Shown: in pieces, positions 8,146 to 16,412 of the stretch
How the letters are laid out: every line of letters starts with the position of its first letter
Numbering within the stretch: position 1 is the first letter of the stretch
NCBI GenBank assembly: GCA_016716745.1
Contig: JADJVD010000005.1
Coordinates: 310,001 to 374,000 of the forward strand
Origin: Hyphomicrobiales bacterium
GTDB lineage: Bacteria > Pseudomonadota > Alphaproteobacteria > Rhizobiales > Beijerinckiaceae
Reading direction: 5' to 3'
DNA length: 64,000 nt
Notes under the pieces: model-generated
What the model saw: the letters and a program-made list of their open reading frames with translations, nothing else
What the model was told of the DNA's origin: nothing
Database searches by the model: none
Made by a program: the position numbers and the translations under genes

Positions 8146-9051
8146 TCAGGCGGCGGCGCTCGCGAGTGGGATTGCGGGTTCGAAGCGATATCCCTCCGCC
8201 TCGCGACGGACGAAACCGGCATGCGGCGGGCCGAAATGGATCGGCATCAGCAGGCTGCCGGTGTCGGCGAGATAGCGCAGCAGCCGCGCGCGCGTGGCGC
8301 GTGCGGCGTCCTGATCCTCGCAGAAGCGGCTGTTGATCTGCGGCGCGTAGATCTGGATCGGCTGGTGGAACACGTCGGCGGAACAGACGAAGCCGCCGCT
8401 TGTCGACTCGTAGACGAGATTGAGCTGATTCAGCGTGTGGCCAGGGGCGGCGACGACGGTCAGCCCCGGCGCTAACTCGTCGCCCGGCTCGACGAAGGAA
8501 GCGAGCCCGGCCGAGACGATGGGCATGACGCTGTCCTCGATCACGGCGACATTTTCGGGGAACAGCTTTGGTCCCTCGCCCGTCGTCCAGTGCTCGAATT
8601 CGGCGAGACCGAAAACATAGCGCGCATTCGGAAAGGTCGGGATCCAGCGCGATCCGTCCCAGCGCGTGTTCCAGCCCACATGATCGACATGAAGATGGGT
8701 GATGAAGACGATGTCGACATCCTCCGGCGCGACGCCGGCGCGGGCGAGATTGTCGAGATAGGGCAGATCCAGCATGTGGAACCGCTGGAAGAGCGGCAGG
8801 GCGCGCGCCTTGCCATTGCCCGAGCATGTGTCGACAAGAATGGTCTTGCCGCCGATGCGGATCAGCCACGACTGGATGCTCGACATCAAGGAGCCGCTCG
8901 CCGCGTCGTAGAAATTCGCGCCGGCGAGGATGGGATGGCGCGCGAAAAGGTCCGGGTCGAATCCCGGAAACAGGAAGTCGGGCCTGAAGCCGCGCTCGAG
9001 CACTTCCTCGATGCGCGTCACGCGCGCTTGACCGACCGTGAACGACGTCAC
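8146..9051 (-). CDS. Metallo-beta-lactamase-fold hydrolase
   Basis: 301 residues. I chose the GTG at 9051 because GGAAGGAG lies about 7 bases upstream; an in-frame start at 9129 would add 26 poor-looking residues. The zinc motif THLHVDH (His119, His121, Asp123, His124) is complete, and a later GHT-type histidine (APGHTLNQ) follows in order, so two metal ions are likely. This resembles the quorum-quenching lactonase/MBL hydrolase group by length and motif spacing, but the substrate is not known. First gene of the minus-strand operon; it diverges from the IlvD/Edd gene across 159 bases. A lactone- or ester-opening step before the dehydratase is a reasonable inference. Confidence 0.87.
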   Translation of the reverse strand: MTSFTVGQARVTRIEEVLERGFRPDFLFPGFDPDLFARHPILAGANFYDAASGSLMSSIQSWLIRIGGKTILVDTCSGNGKARALPLFQRFHMLDLPYLDNLARAGVAPEDVDIVFITHLHVDHVGWNTRWDGSRWIPTFPNARYVFGLAEFEHWTTGEGPKLFPENVAVIEDSVMPIVSAGLASFVEPGDELAPGLTVVAAPGHTLNQLNLVYESTSGGFVCSADVFHQPIQIYAPQINSRFCEDQDAARATRARLLRYLADTGSLLMPIHFGPPHAGFVRREAEGYRFEPAIPLASAAA

Positions 9052-9210
9052 CGGGCGCTCCTTCCTCCCCTTTGCGGAAGCATTACGCCAAATGCGCCGA
9101 CGCGCCAAGCCACAAAACGCATTTCGCACAGTGACACGGCGGCCTGTCGCTTCGCGGCGCGCGGGAAAGCGGTATCATCGCCGCATGGTCATTGAACCGC
9201 GGGACAAGGC
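9052..9210. promoter_or_regulatory. Divergent intergenic region between two catabolic units
   Basis: 159 bases separate the MBL-led minus-strand operon from the plus-strand dehydratase gene, so promoters for both should be here. The minus-strand gene has its GGAAGGAG site at the left edge; the right gene has only a weak AAGG before its ATG. I found no convincing inverted repeat or sigma-70 pair. Confidence 0.4.
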
Positions 9211-10947
9211 ATGACGACACGCAAGACGCCCGATCAGTTGCGTTCGGCGCGCTGGTTCGCGCCCGACGATCTTCGCTCCTTCGGCCATCGCAGCCGCATG
9301 AACCAGATCGGTTACGATGTCGCCGAATTCGCCGGCAAGCCGATCATCGGCATCGTCAACACCTGGAGCGATTTCGCCCAGTGTCATGCCCATTTCCGCC
9401 AGCGCGTCGAGGACGTGAAGCGCGGCGTTCTGCAGGCCGGCGGCTTTCCGGTCGAATTGCCGGCGATCTCGCTGTCGGAATCGACCGTCAAGCCGACGAC
9501 GATGCTGTATCGCAACTTCCTGGCGATGGAGACCGAAGAGCTGATCCGCTCGCAGCCGGTCGACGGCGTCGTGCTGATGGGCGGCTGCGACAAGACCACG
9601 CCGGGGCTCATCCTCGGCGCGATCTCGGCGGGCGTGCCGGCGATCTTCATGCCGGCGGGGCCGATGCTGCGCGGGGCCTGGCACGGCAAGACGCTCGGCT
9701 CGGGCTCGGACGCCTGGAAATACTGGGACGAGCGGCGCGCCGGCGCCATCTCGGCGCAGGACTGGAACGAGATGCAGGAGGGCATCGCTCGCAGCTACGG
9801 CGTGTGCATGACGATGGGCACGGCGGCGACGATGACGGCGCTCGCCGACGTGCTGGGCATGACGCTGCCCGGCGCCTCGTCGATCCCCGCCGCCGATTCG
9901 AGCCATATCCGCATGGCCTCGGCGACGGGGCGGCGCGCCGTCGAAATGGTTTGGGAAGATTTGACGCCGCAGGCGATCATGACCGGGCAGGCGTTCCGCA
10001 ACGCCATCGTCGTCGCGATGGCGATGGGGTGCTCGACAAACGCCGTCATCCATCTGCTCGCGATGGCGCGGCGCGCCGGCCGCGACATCACGCTCGAGGA
10101 TTTCGACGCGGCGAGCCGGCGCGTTCCGGTGATCGCCAACATCAGGCCCTCGGGCGACACCTATCTGATGGAGGATTTCTACTATGCCGGCGGTCTGCGC
10201 GGCCTGCTCACGCGGCTGACGGCGTTCCTCGATCTCACCCAGATCAACGCGAGCGGGCGCAGCTGGGCGGAGAGCCTCGAGGGCGCCGCGATCTACAACG
10301 ACGACGTGATCCGCCCGCTCGACAAGGCCATCTACAACGAAGGCGCATTGGCCTTGCTGAAGGGAAATCTGGCGCCGCGCGGCTGCGTCATGAAGCCATC
10401 GGCCGCCGCGCCGCATCTGCTGAAACATTCCGGCCCGGCGCTCGTCTTCGACGATTATGCGGCGCTGAAGGCGAATATCGACCGCGACGATCTCGACGTG
10501 ACGGCCGACACGGTGCTGGTGCTGCGCAACGCCGGCCCGCAAGGCGGGCCCGGCATGCCGGAATGGGGCATGCTGCCGATCCCGACCAAGCTCGTGAAGC
10601 AGGGCGTGCGCGACATGATGCGCATCTCCGACGCGCGCATGAGCGGCACGAGTTACGGCGCGTGCATCCTGCACGTGTCGCCCGAATCCTATGTCGGCGG
10701 TCCGCTCGCGCTGGTGCGTACGGGCGACGTGATCTCGGTCGACGTCGACGCGCGGACGATTTCGCTCGACGTTCCGGAGGCCGAACTCGCCGTGCGCCGC
10801 GCCGCGCTTGCGCCGCCGCCGCCGCGTTACGAGCGCGGCTATGGCTGGATGTTCTCGCAACACATCAAGCAGGCCAACGAAGGCTGCGACTTCGACTTCC
10901 TGGAGACGCAATTCGGAGCGCCTGTCGCCGAACCATCGATCTATTGA
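9211..10947 (+). CDS. IlvD/Edd-family sugar-acid dehydratase (L-arabinonate dehydratase-like)
   Basis: 578 residues. It resembles rhizobial L-arabinonate dehydratase throughout, including PVDGVVLMGGCDKTTPG and SYGVCMTMGTAATM. Cysteines 58 (FAQCHAHF), 126 (GGCDK) and 199 (GVCM) sit one residue from the three [2Fe-2S] ligands of the characterised enzyme (59, 127, 200), so a [2Fe-2S] cluster plus Mg is expected. The reaction would be loss of water from an aldonate to a 2-keto-3-deoxy acid. It is followed 7 bases later by an RraA-type aldolase gene that could cleave the product. Arabinonate is the closest match; other pentonates or related hydroxy acids are possible. Confidence 0.87.
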   Translation: MTTRKTPDQLRSARWFAPDDLRSFGHRSRMNQIGYDVAEFAGKPIIGIVNTWSDFAQCHAHFRQRVEDVKRGVLQAGGFPVELPAISLSESTVKPTTMLYRNFLAMETEELIRSQPVDGVVLMGGCDKTTPGLILGAISAGVPAIFMPAGPMLRGAWHGKTLGSGSDAWKYWDERRAGAISAQDWNEMQEGIARSYGVCMTMGTAATMTALADVLGMTLPGASSIPAADSSHIRMASATGRRAVEMVWEDLTPQAIMTGQAFRNAIVVAMAMGCSTNAVIHLLAMARRAGRDITLEDFDAASRRVPVIANIRPSGDTYLMEDFYYAGGLRGLLTRLTAFLDLTQINASGRSWAESLEGAAIYNDDVIRPLDKAIYNEGALALLKGNLAPRGCVMKPSAAAPHLLKHSGPALVFDDYAALKANIDRDDLDVTADTVLVLRNAGPQGGPGMPEWGMLPIPTKLVKQGVRDMMRISDARMSGTSYGACILHVSPESYVGGPLALVRTGDVISVDVDARTISLDVPEAELAVRRAALAPPPPRYERGYGWMFSQHIKQANEGCDFDFLETQFGAPVAEPSIY

Positions 10948-10954
10948 GGCCGCC

Positions 10955-11671
10955 ATGACGCTGACTGCCCAAACGCGCGCGAAACTGATGGCGGTGTCGA
11001 CCGCCACGCTGTGCACCGCGCTGTTCAAACGCGGCCTGCGCAACCAGTTCATTCAGGACGTGCGGCCGCTCAACCCCAGCCTGCCCAATATGGTCGGCGA
11101 GGCGTTCACGCTGCGCTATATTCCAGCGCGCGAGGATCTCAATCCGATAACGGTGTTTCAGGATCGCGGGCATCCGCAGCGCAAGGCGGTGGAGGAGTGC
11201 CCGGAAGGCTGCGTGTTCGTGATCGACAGCCGCAAGGACGCGCGCGCGGCCTCCGCCGGCTCCATTCTCGTCACGCGGCTGATGCAGCGGGGCGTGGCGG
11301 GCGTCGTCACCGACGGCGGCTTTCGCGATTCTCCCGAAATCGCCGAGCTGTCGTTTCCGGCCTATCATCATCGCCCCTCCGCGCCGACCAACCTGACGCT
11401 GCATCAGGCGCTCGACATCAATGTCCCGATCGGCTGCGGCGACGTTCCGGTCTGGCCGGGCGATGTGGTGGTCGGCGATCGCGAGGGCGTCGTCGTCATC
11501 CCCGCCGGCATCGCCGAGGCGGTGGCGGACGAGGCGGTTGAAATGACCGCGTTCGAGGATTTCGTCATCGAGAAAGTGCGCGAGGGGCGTTCGATCCTTG
11601 GCCTCTACCCGGCCACGGAGGAGGGGACGCGGACGGAGTTCGCGGCGTGGCGGAGAACGACGGGCCGTTAA
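10955..11671 (+). CDS. RraA-like class II aldolase/decarboxylase-family protein
   Basis: 238 residues starting MTLTAQTRAKLMAVSTATL. It carries the RraA/HMG-aldolase hallmark GVVTDGGFRD (Gly121-Gly122-x-Arg124-Asp125), where Arg binds the substrate carboxylate and Asp helps hold Mg, and a later GDREGVVVIP. Characterised relatives cleave 4-hydroxy-4-methyl-2-oxoglutarate or decarboxylate oxaloacetate; true RraA is a RNase E inhibitor of about 160 residues and lacks this N-terminal extension. Tight coupling to the dehydratase gene supports a role in cleaving its 2-keto-3-deoxy product to pyruvate plus an aldehyde. That pairing is inference. Confidence 0.8.
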   Translation: MTLTAQTRAKLMAVSTATLCTALFKRGLRNQFIQDVRPLNPSLPNMVGEAFTLRYIPAREDLNPITVFQDRGHPQRKAVEECPEGCVFVIDSRKDARAASAGSILVTRLMQRGVAGVVTDGGFRDSPEIAELSFPAYHHRPSAPTNLTLHQALDINVPIGCGDVPVWPGDVVVGDREGVVVIPAGIAEAVADEAVEMTAFEDFVIEKVREGRSILGLYPATEEGTRTEFAAWRRTTGR

Positions 11672-11768
11672 GCCGGCTCGCTCCCGGGGCGGGCCGCGCC
11701 GCTTCGCCGCGGCGTCTCGACTTGCCGCCGGACGCGGTGCGTTCCACCTTCGTGGTCGGAGCGTGACG

Positions 11769-13112
11769 ATGTCGCGATTTTTGGCCTTGTTCGCCGCATT
11801 GGCTGTCACCTGCGCGCCTGTCCGCGCGCAGGACGTCGAGGTCGCACCCGGCGTCTATGTCGTTCCCGGCGCGCGCGAGCGCAGCGTGTCGTTTCGCATG
11901 ATCGTCAAAGCGGGATGCGCCGACGAGGAGCCGACCTGTCTCGGAACAGCGCATTTTCTCGAGCATCTCGTGTTGACCGGTCGCAACGCGCAGCACGCGG
12001 ATCAGGCGCTGCGGTTCTTCGCGGACGGCGCCTCGAACGGCTGGACGCTGCATGCGGCGACCGGGTTTTCGCACAGCTTTCCGGCGGGCGCGGACGCCCA
12101 TGAGCGGCTCGATCGGCTGTTCGCTTTCTACGCCGCGCGGCTCGGCGATTTTTCGGCGACGCCGGCCGAGGCCGAGCGCGAGCGCGCCGTCGTGCGTCAG
12201 GAGCACGACTGGCGCGTCGCCGCCAACCCCTATGCGCCGGTCTGGCGGCAGGCGGCCCGGTTCTTCTTCGGCGATCATCCGCTCGGGCGGTGGCCAATCG
12301 GCGATCCGGAGGCGATCGCCGGCTATTCGCTGGAGGGCGCGCGCGATTTCCATGCGCGCTGGTATCGCCGGCCGAGCGTCGCCTTCGTCGTCGCCGGGCC
12401 GGTCGAGGTCGAGCGCATTCGCATGATCGCCGAGCGTCGGCTCGAGGCGGCGGGGGGCGGCGAGGGGCGGCCGGCGCGCGGCTGGCTGGCGCCGCCGCCG
12501 CTGCCCGAGGAGACCTGGACGGTCTCCCATGCCGACGCGCGCATCCCGGAGCGGGCGACGACATGGTGGAAGGCCGTGCGGCTCGATGGAACCTTGGGCG
12601 ATCCCGTCCGGCAGGCGGCGCTGCGCTGGGTCGCCGCCGAGTTTCTGACGAGCCGGCTCGCGGGATCGCCGCATGCCGAACTCGTCGACGGGCAGGGGCT
12701 AGCGCGGCTTGTGCGGGACGTGGCGGTCGAGATCCCGATGCAAGGCGTCGCGCTCGTCAGCCTCACCGCCGCGCCCGCCGCCGACGTCGCGCCTGACCAT
12801 CTCGCGCACGCCATCGTGGCCTATGTCGAGGACCTCGCGACGCGCGGCGTCGACGCATCGACGCTGGCGCGGCTCAAACAGCGGCACGCGCTCGCGCATG
12901 AGCGCGATTCGGCCTGGGCGCAGAGCCGCGCGGCGCGCATCGCCGACCGCCTGGCGCTGCCCGGCCCCGACGTCGATCCGATCGCCCGCGTCGCAGCGGA
13001 GGCGGAGGCGGTGGCGAGCCTGACCGTCGACGACGTCGGCCGTTTCCTCGCGGCGGTCGCAGGGCCCGGCCGCACGGCTATGCTCCACTTCCTCCCGGCG
13101 GTGTCGCAATGA
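11769..13112 (+). CDS. M16-family zinc metallopeptidase, catalytic subunit, exported
   Basis: 447 residues from an ATG at 11769, giving a signal peptide (MSRFLALFAALAVTCAPVRA, likely cut near residue 20). The inverted zinc motif HFLEH (His62, Glu65, His66) is intact, with candidate third-ligand glutamates in ERERAVVRQE about 75-80 residues later. It matches the M16B half-size proteases that act as heterodimers in the periplasm. The next gene starts inside its stop codon (ATGA) and encodes the motif-less partner. Cleavage targets are unknown. Confidence 0.87.
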   Translation: MSRFLALFAALAVTCAPVRAQDVEVAPGVYVVPGARERSVSFRMIVKAGCADEEPTCLGTAHFLEHLVLTGRNAQHADQALRFFADGASNGWTLHAATGFSHSFPAGADAHERLDRLFAFYAARLGDFSATPAEAERERAVVRQEHDWRVAANPYAPVWRQAARFFFGDHPLGRWPIGDPEAIAGYSLEGARDFHARWYRRPSVAFVVAGPVEVERIRMIAERRLEAAGGGEGRPARGWLAPPPLPEETWTVSHADARIPERATTWWKAVRLDGTLGDPVRQAALRWVAAEFLTSRLAGSPHAELVDGQGLARLVRDVAVEIPMQGVALVSLTAAPAADVAPDHLAHAIVAYVEDLATRGVDASTLARLKQRHALAHERDSAWAQSRAARIADRLALPGPDVDPIARVAAEAEAVASLTVDDVGRFLAAVAGPGRTAMLHFLPAVSQ

Positions 13113-14515
13113 GCGCGCGCGGCGGCTGGCGAGGGTGGGCGAGGGCCGTCGCGGCGCTGGCTGCGGCTGTCGCGCTCGCGTCCGCTGCGTCGGCGCAAGC
13201 GCCTCCCGGGCCGAGGCCGGAGGCGATCACCGACGGGCCGACGCCGCTCGGTCTGCGTCTCGCCCATGTCCGACTCGCGCACGAGACCGATCAGGCTTTC
13301 GCCTTCTACTGGCGCGATCCCAGCGCGCTGGCCGATCCGACGCGGGCGGGGCTGATCGAACTCGCCCCAAATCTCCTCGTCGCCGGCGGCGGCCTCGCCT
13401 TCGACGGGGCGACGATGGACGAGGCGCTGAAGGACGCCGGCGCCCGTCTGGCGCTGCGGCGCACGGCCGCCACGACGATGGGGGAGGTCGTCGGCGCGGC
13501 GCGGCATTTCGAAATCGCGCTCGACGTTCTGCACGACGTTCTGGCGCGGCCGCGGCTGCCGTCCTTCGTGCTGGAGCGGGAGAAGGCCTCGACGCTGGCG
13601 GGCGCGCGCGCTTTGCGGGAGCGGCCGGATCGGCTGGCGGGGCTGGCGCTGACGCGCGCGCTCGTCGCCGGCGCGCCGGGCGCCGCGCTGCTGCTGGAGC
13701 CGCCCGATCAGGTCGCCCAGCTCGAGGTGGCGGACGTCGATACGTGGCGGCGCGCGACGCTGGTGCGCGACACGCTCGTCGTCGTGGCGGCGGGGCCGAT
13801 GGAGCGGGAGGAGGTCGAGCAACTGGCGGACGCCGCCTTCGGCGATCTGCCCGAGCGCGCCGAGCCGGCCGCCTCACCCGCGCCGGAGTTGGTCGAGGCC
13901 GGCCGGACCATCGTCTTGGTCAGGCCGGTTCCGCAGACGGTGATCGCGATGGGCGCGGCCATCGTCTGGCCGGCCGAGGAGTGGCCGGCGCGGCTGGCGG
14001 CGGCGCAGGCGCTGGGCGGTGGACCGGGCGCGCGGCTGTGGCGGGCCGTTCGCGACGGCCTCGGCGCGGGCTATGGCGCCTATGCCTGGACGCAGCCGCT
14101 GACGGAGGGGGTGTGGCGGTTCACGCTTCAGGCGTCGGTCGCGCCGGACTCGGGCGTCGCGACGCTGGCGGCGATGCGTCGCGAATACGCCCTGCTGCGC
14201 ATGCGGGGCGTGGAGGAGGCCGAGCTTGGACCGATCCGGGCGCGGCTGGCCGCGCGCGAGGCGGAAGCGATGGATCGGGCGGGGACCGCCGCCACGGCGA
14301 TCCGCGCCGCGTTGGCGCAGGGGCGCAGCGCCGATGCGCCGGCCCGCGCAGTCGAGGCGCTCGCCGCGCTGACCGCCGACCGGCTCAACGCGATTCTGGC
14401 GACGCGGATGCCGGAGACGCCGACCACCATCGTCGTCGCGCCCTCCGCCGAGGGGTTTCAGGCCGATTGCGTCGTCGTTTCGCTGGCCGAAATTCCCGGC
14501 TGCGGCCTTCGCTGA
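13109..14515 (+). CDS. M16-family peptidase-like partner lacking the zinc motif, exported
   Basis: 468 residues. The N-terminus has a positively charged start followed by an alanine-rich hydrophobic stretch ending in ASAQA, a signal peptide likely cut near residue 31. The fold follows M16 proteins, but where HxxEH should be the sequence reads ELAPNLL, so it cannot bind zinc there. Catalytic plus inactive M16 pairs are common (as in mitochondrial processing peptidase and bacterial homologues), the inactive half helping substrate binding. ATGA overlap with the catalytic gene supports a fixed 1:1 partnership. Confidence 0.86.
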   Translation: MSARGGWRGWARAVAALAAAVALASAASAQAPPGPRPEAITDGPTPLGLRLAHVRLAHETDQAFAFYWRDPSALADPTRAGLIELAPNLLVAGGGLAFDGATMDEALKDAGARLALRRTAATTMGEVVGAARHFEIALDVLHDVLARPRLPSFVLEREKASTLAGARALRERPDRLAGLALTRALVAGAPGAALLLEPPDQVAQLEVADVDTWRRATLVRDTLVVVAAGPMEREEVEQLADAAFGDLPERAEPAASPAPELVEAGRTIVLVRPVPQTVIAMGAAIVWPAEEWPARLAAAQALGGGPGARLWRAVRDGLGAGYGAYAWTQPLTEGVWRFTLQASVAPDSGVATLAAMRREYALLRMRGVEEAELGPIRARLAAREAEAMDRAGTAATAIRAALAQGRSADAPARAVEALAALTADRLNAILATRMPETPTTIVVAPSAEGFQADCVVVSLAEIPGCGLR

Positions 14516-14590
14516 GCCGATTGCCGTCGCCGGAGCGCCCTGCCAGACTTGCCCTTGCGGACGGCCGAAGACCGCCGGCGGGGAGAGGCC

Positions 14591-15760
14591 ATGCGGGTGC
14601 AGGTCGCCATCATCGGCGCGGGTCCGGCGGGGCTGATGCTCGGGCAGCTCCTGCATCGGGCCGGGATCGACACCCTGATCCTCGAGCGACGCTCGCAGGC
14701 GCATGTCCTTTCGCGCATCCGCGCCGGCATCCTGGAGGAGGGGACGGCGGACGTGTTGCGCCGGGCCGGGGCGGCGGAGCGGTTCGCGCGCGAGGCGCTT
14801 CGGCACGAGGGGTTCGAGATCGCCCATCCCGGAGGGCGGCTGCGGATCGACCTTGGCGGCCCGACCGGCGGCAAGGCGGTGCATGTCTACGGCCAGACCG
14901 AAGTCACCGCCGACCTGATGGCCGCTCGCAGGGCGGCCGGCGCGCCGACTGTCTACGAGGCCGAGGACGTCGAGATCTGCGATTTCGCCGGCGCGCGGCC
15001 GCGCGTCGCCTGGCGGGAGGGGGCGTTGCGGCGCGAGGCGCGCTGCGACCTGATCGCGGGCTGCGACGGGTTCCGCGGCGTCAGCCGCGCGAGCGCCCCG
15101 CCGGCGGCGTTGACGACCTTTGAGCGGGCCTATCCCTTCGGCTGGCTGGGGCTGCTCGCCGACGTGCCGCCCTGCGCGCCGGAATTGATCTACGCCAGCC
15201 ACGCGCGCGGCTTCGCGCTGTGCTCGATGCGCTCGCCGAGTCGCAGCCGCTATTACATTCAGGTTCCGGCCGGGGAGCGGGTCGAGAGCTGGAGCGACCA
15301 GCGGTTCTGGGACGAATTGCGGGCGCGCCTTCCAAAAACGGCCGGCGAGGCTGTCGTCACCGGCCCGGCTCTTGAAAAATCCATCGCGCCGCTGCGCAGT
15401 TTCGTCGCCGAGCCGCTGGTCTTCGGCAGGCTGGCGCTGGCGGGCGACGCCGCCCATATCGTGCCGCCGACCGGCGCGAAGGGCCTCAATCTGGCGGCGA
15501 GCGACGTTCACTACCTTGCCGAGGCGGCCGAAGCGACGCTGGCGGGCGAGGCGGCGGCGCTCGCCGACTATTCCCGGCGCGCTCTCGCAAGGATCTGGAA
15601 AGCCGAGCGTTTTTCGTGGTGGATGACGACGTTGCTGCACACATTCGAGGGTGAGGACGGATTTTCCGTCCGCCTGCGCGAGGCGGAACTGGCGGGGCTT
15701 TGCGGGTCCGCCGCCCGGCGCGCCGAGGTGGCCGAGAATTATGTCGGTCTGCCGTTCTGA
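14591..15760 (+). CDS. pobA: 4-hydroxybenzoate 3-monooxygenase (FAD-dependent)
   Basis: 389 residues from the ATG at 14591, which follows GGGAGAG. The FAD motif GAGPAG is at residues 9-14, the DG motif in GCDGFRGV near 158-164, and GDAAHIVPPTGAKGLNLAASD near 285-305. Residues equivalent to the substrate site of the Pseudomonas enzyme appear at the same numbers: Tyr201, Ser212, Arg214, Tyr222 and Pro293, with a C-terminal Tyr384 for Tyr385. It hydroxylates 4-hydroxybenzoate to protocatechuate using NADPH and O2. No protocatechuate ring-cleavage genes or PobR regulator lie beside it, so the rest of the pathway is elsewhere. Confidence 0.94.
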   Translation: MRVQVAIIGAGPAGLMLGQLLHRAGIDTLILERRSQAHVLSRIRAGILEEGTADVLRRAGAAERFAREALRHEGFEIAHPGGRLRIDLGGPTGGKAVHVYGQTEVTADLMAARRAAGAPTVYEAEDVEICDFAGARPRVAWREGALRREARCDLIAGCDGFRGVSRASAPPAALTTFERAYPFGWLGLLADVPPCAPELIYASHARGFALCSMRSPSRSRYYIQVPAGERVESWSDQRFWDELRARLPKTAGEAVVTGPALEKSIAPLRSFVAEPLVFGRLALAGDAAHIVPPTGAKGLNLAASDVHYLAEAAEATLAGEAAALADYSRRALARIWKAERFSWWMTTLLHTFEGEDGFSVRLREAELAGLCGSAARRAEVAENYVGLPF

Positions 15761-15900
15761 GACGGTCCGAACGCCCGTTTCAACAGGCCTCGACGATACG
15801 CCGACCACGCGCCGGCCGGCGGAACGATTGCCTTGGCGAGGCGTCGGGCGATCGGCCGGAACTCAGGCGTCGGACGGCGTCGCTCTCAAGGCGCAGACCC

Positions 15901-16317
15901 ATGTTTCATTCCGCCCAGCTTCGATCCCATGTCATGGGCGGCGTGCGCGTGCTTCCGGCCGAGGACGACCCTTTGCTTGCGATGGAGCTGGAGGACGCTC
16001 TGCTCGACGCCCGCGCGAGGGTCGTCGGGCCGTTCGCCGCGCTTGCCGCGCTTCTCGCTGCGGTCGAGACCGGCGAGTTTGACGCGGCCATTCTCGACGT
16101 CAGGCTCGGTCGTTCCGAGTCCTTTCCGGCGGCCGAAAAGCTCGCCGCCAAGGGCGCGCCCGTGATCTTCCACCCGGGGCGTCTGCAAGACGCGCAAATC
16201 GCGACCCGCTTTCCCAACGCGCGCCTGTGCTCCCAGCCATGCTGCTGCGAACGGATGATCGAGACGCTCGCGCGCACGATGGTCGAGGTCAAGCGCGGCT
16301 GCGCCGCGCGCGCCTGA
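15901..16317 (+). CDS. Stand-alone receiver-like domain, degenerate
   Basis: 138 residues from ATG at 15901 (15934 is an alternative start). It looks like a CheY-type receiver: acidic pair Asp22-Asp23 in PAEDDPLLAMELEDAL and the phosphoacceptor in AAILDVRLG (Asp66). The rest of the phosphorylation switch is lost: the Thr/Ser after beta-4 is replaced in VIFHPG, and the invariant Lys before Pro is Gln112 in CSQPCCC. No kinase or output domain is adjacent. It might be a phosphate sink, a binding module or a decaying gene. An unusual cysteine triplet follows the Gln-Pro. Confidence 0.65.
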   Translation: MFHSAQLRSHVMGGVRVLPAEDDPLLAMELEDALLDARARVVGPFAALAALLAAVETGEFDAAILDVRLGRSESFPAAEKLAAKGAPVIFHPGRLQDAQIATRFPNARLCSQPCCCERMIETLARTMVEVKRGCAARA

Positions 16318-16412
16318 TCCCGGGAAAGGCAGGAATGCGCGCCTGCGTCTTGCGAGGCGGGGGCGCGCCCTTTACGAGATTGGCTTCCGCATTTTCCCTC
16401 GCGCGAGGCCCC

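Noticed and set aside
9175..11052. 625-residue minus-strand frame opposite the sugar-acid dehydratase
   Set aside because: No domain features, His/Arg-rich shadow of a well-conserved gene.
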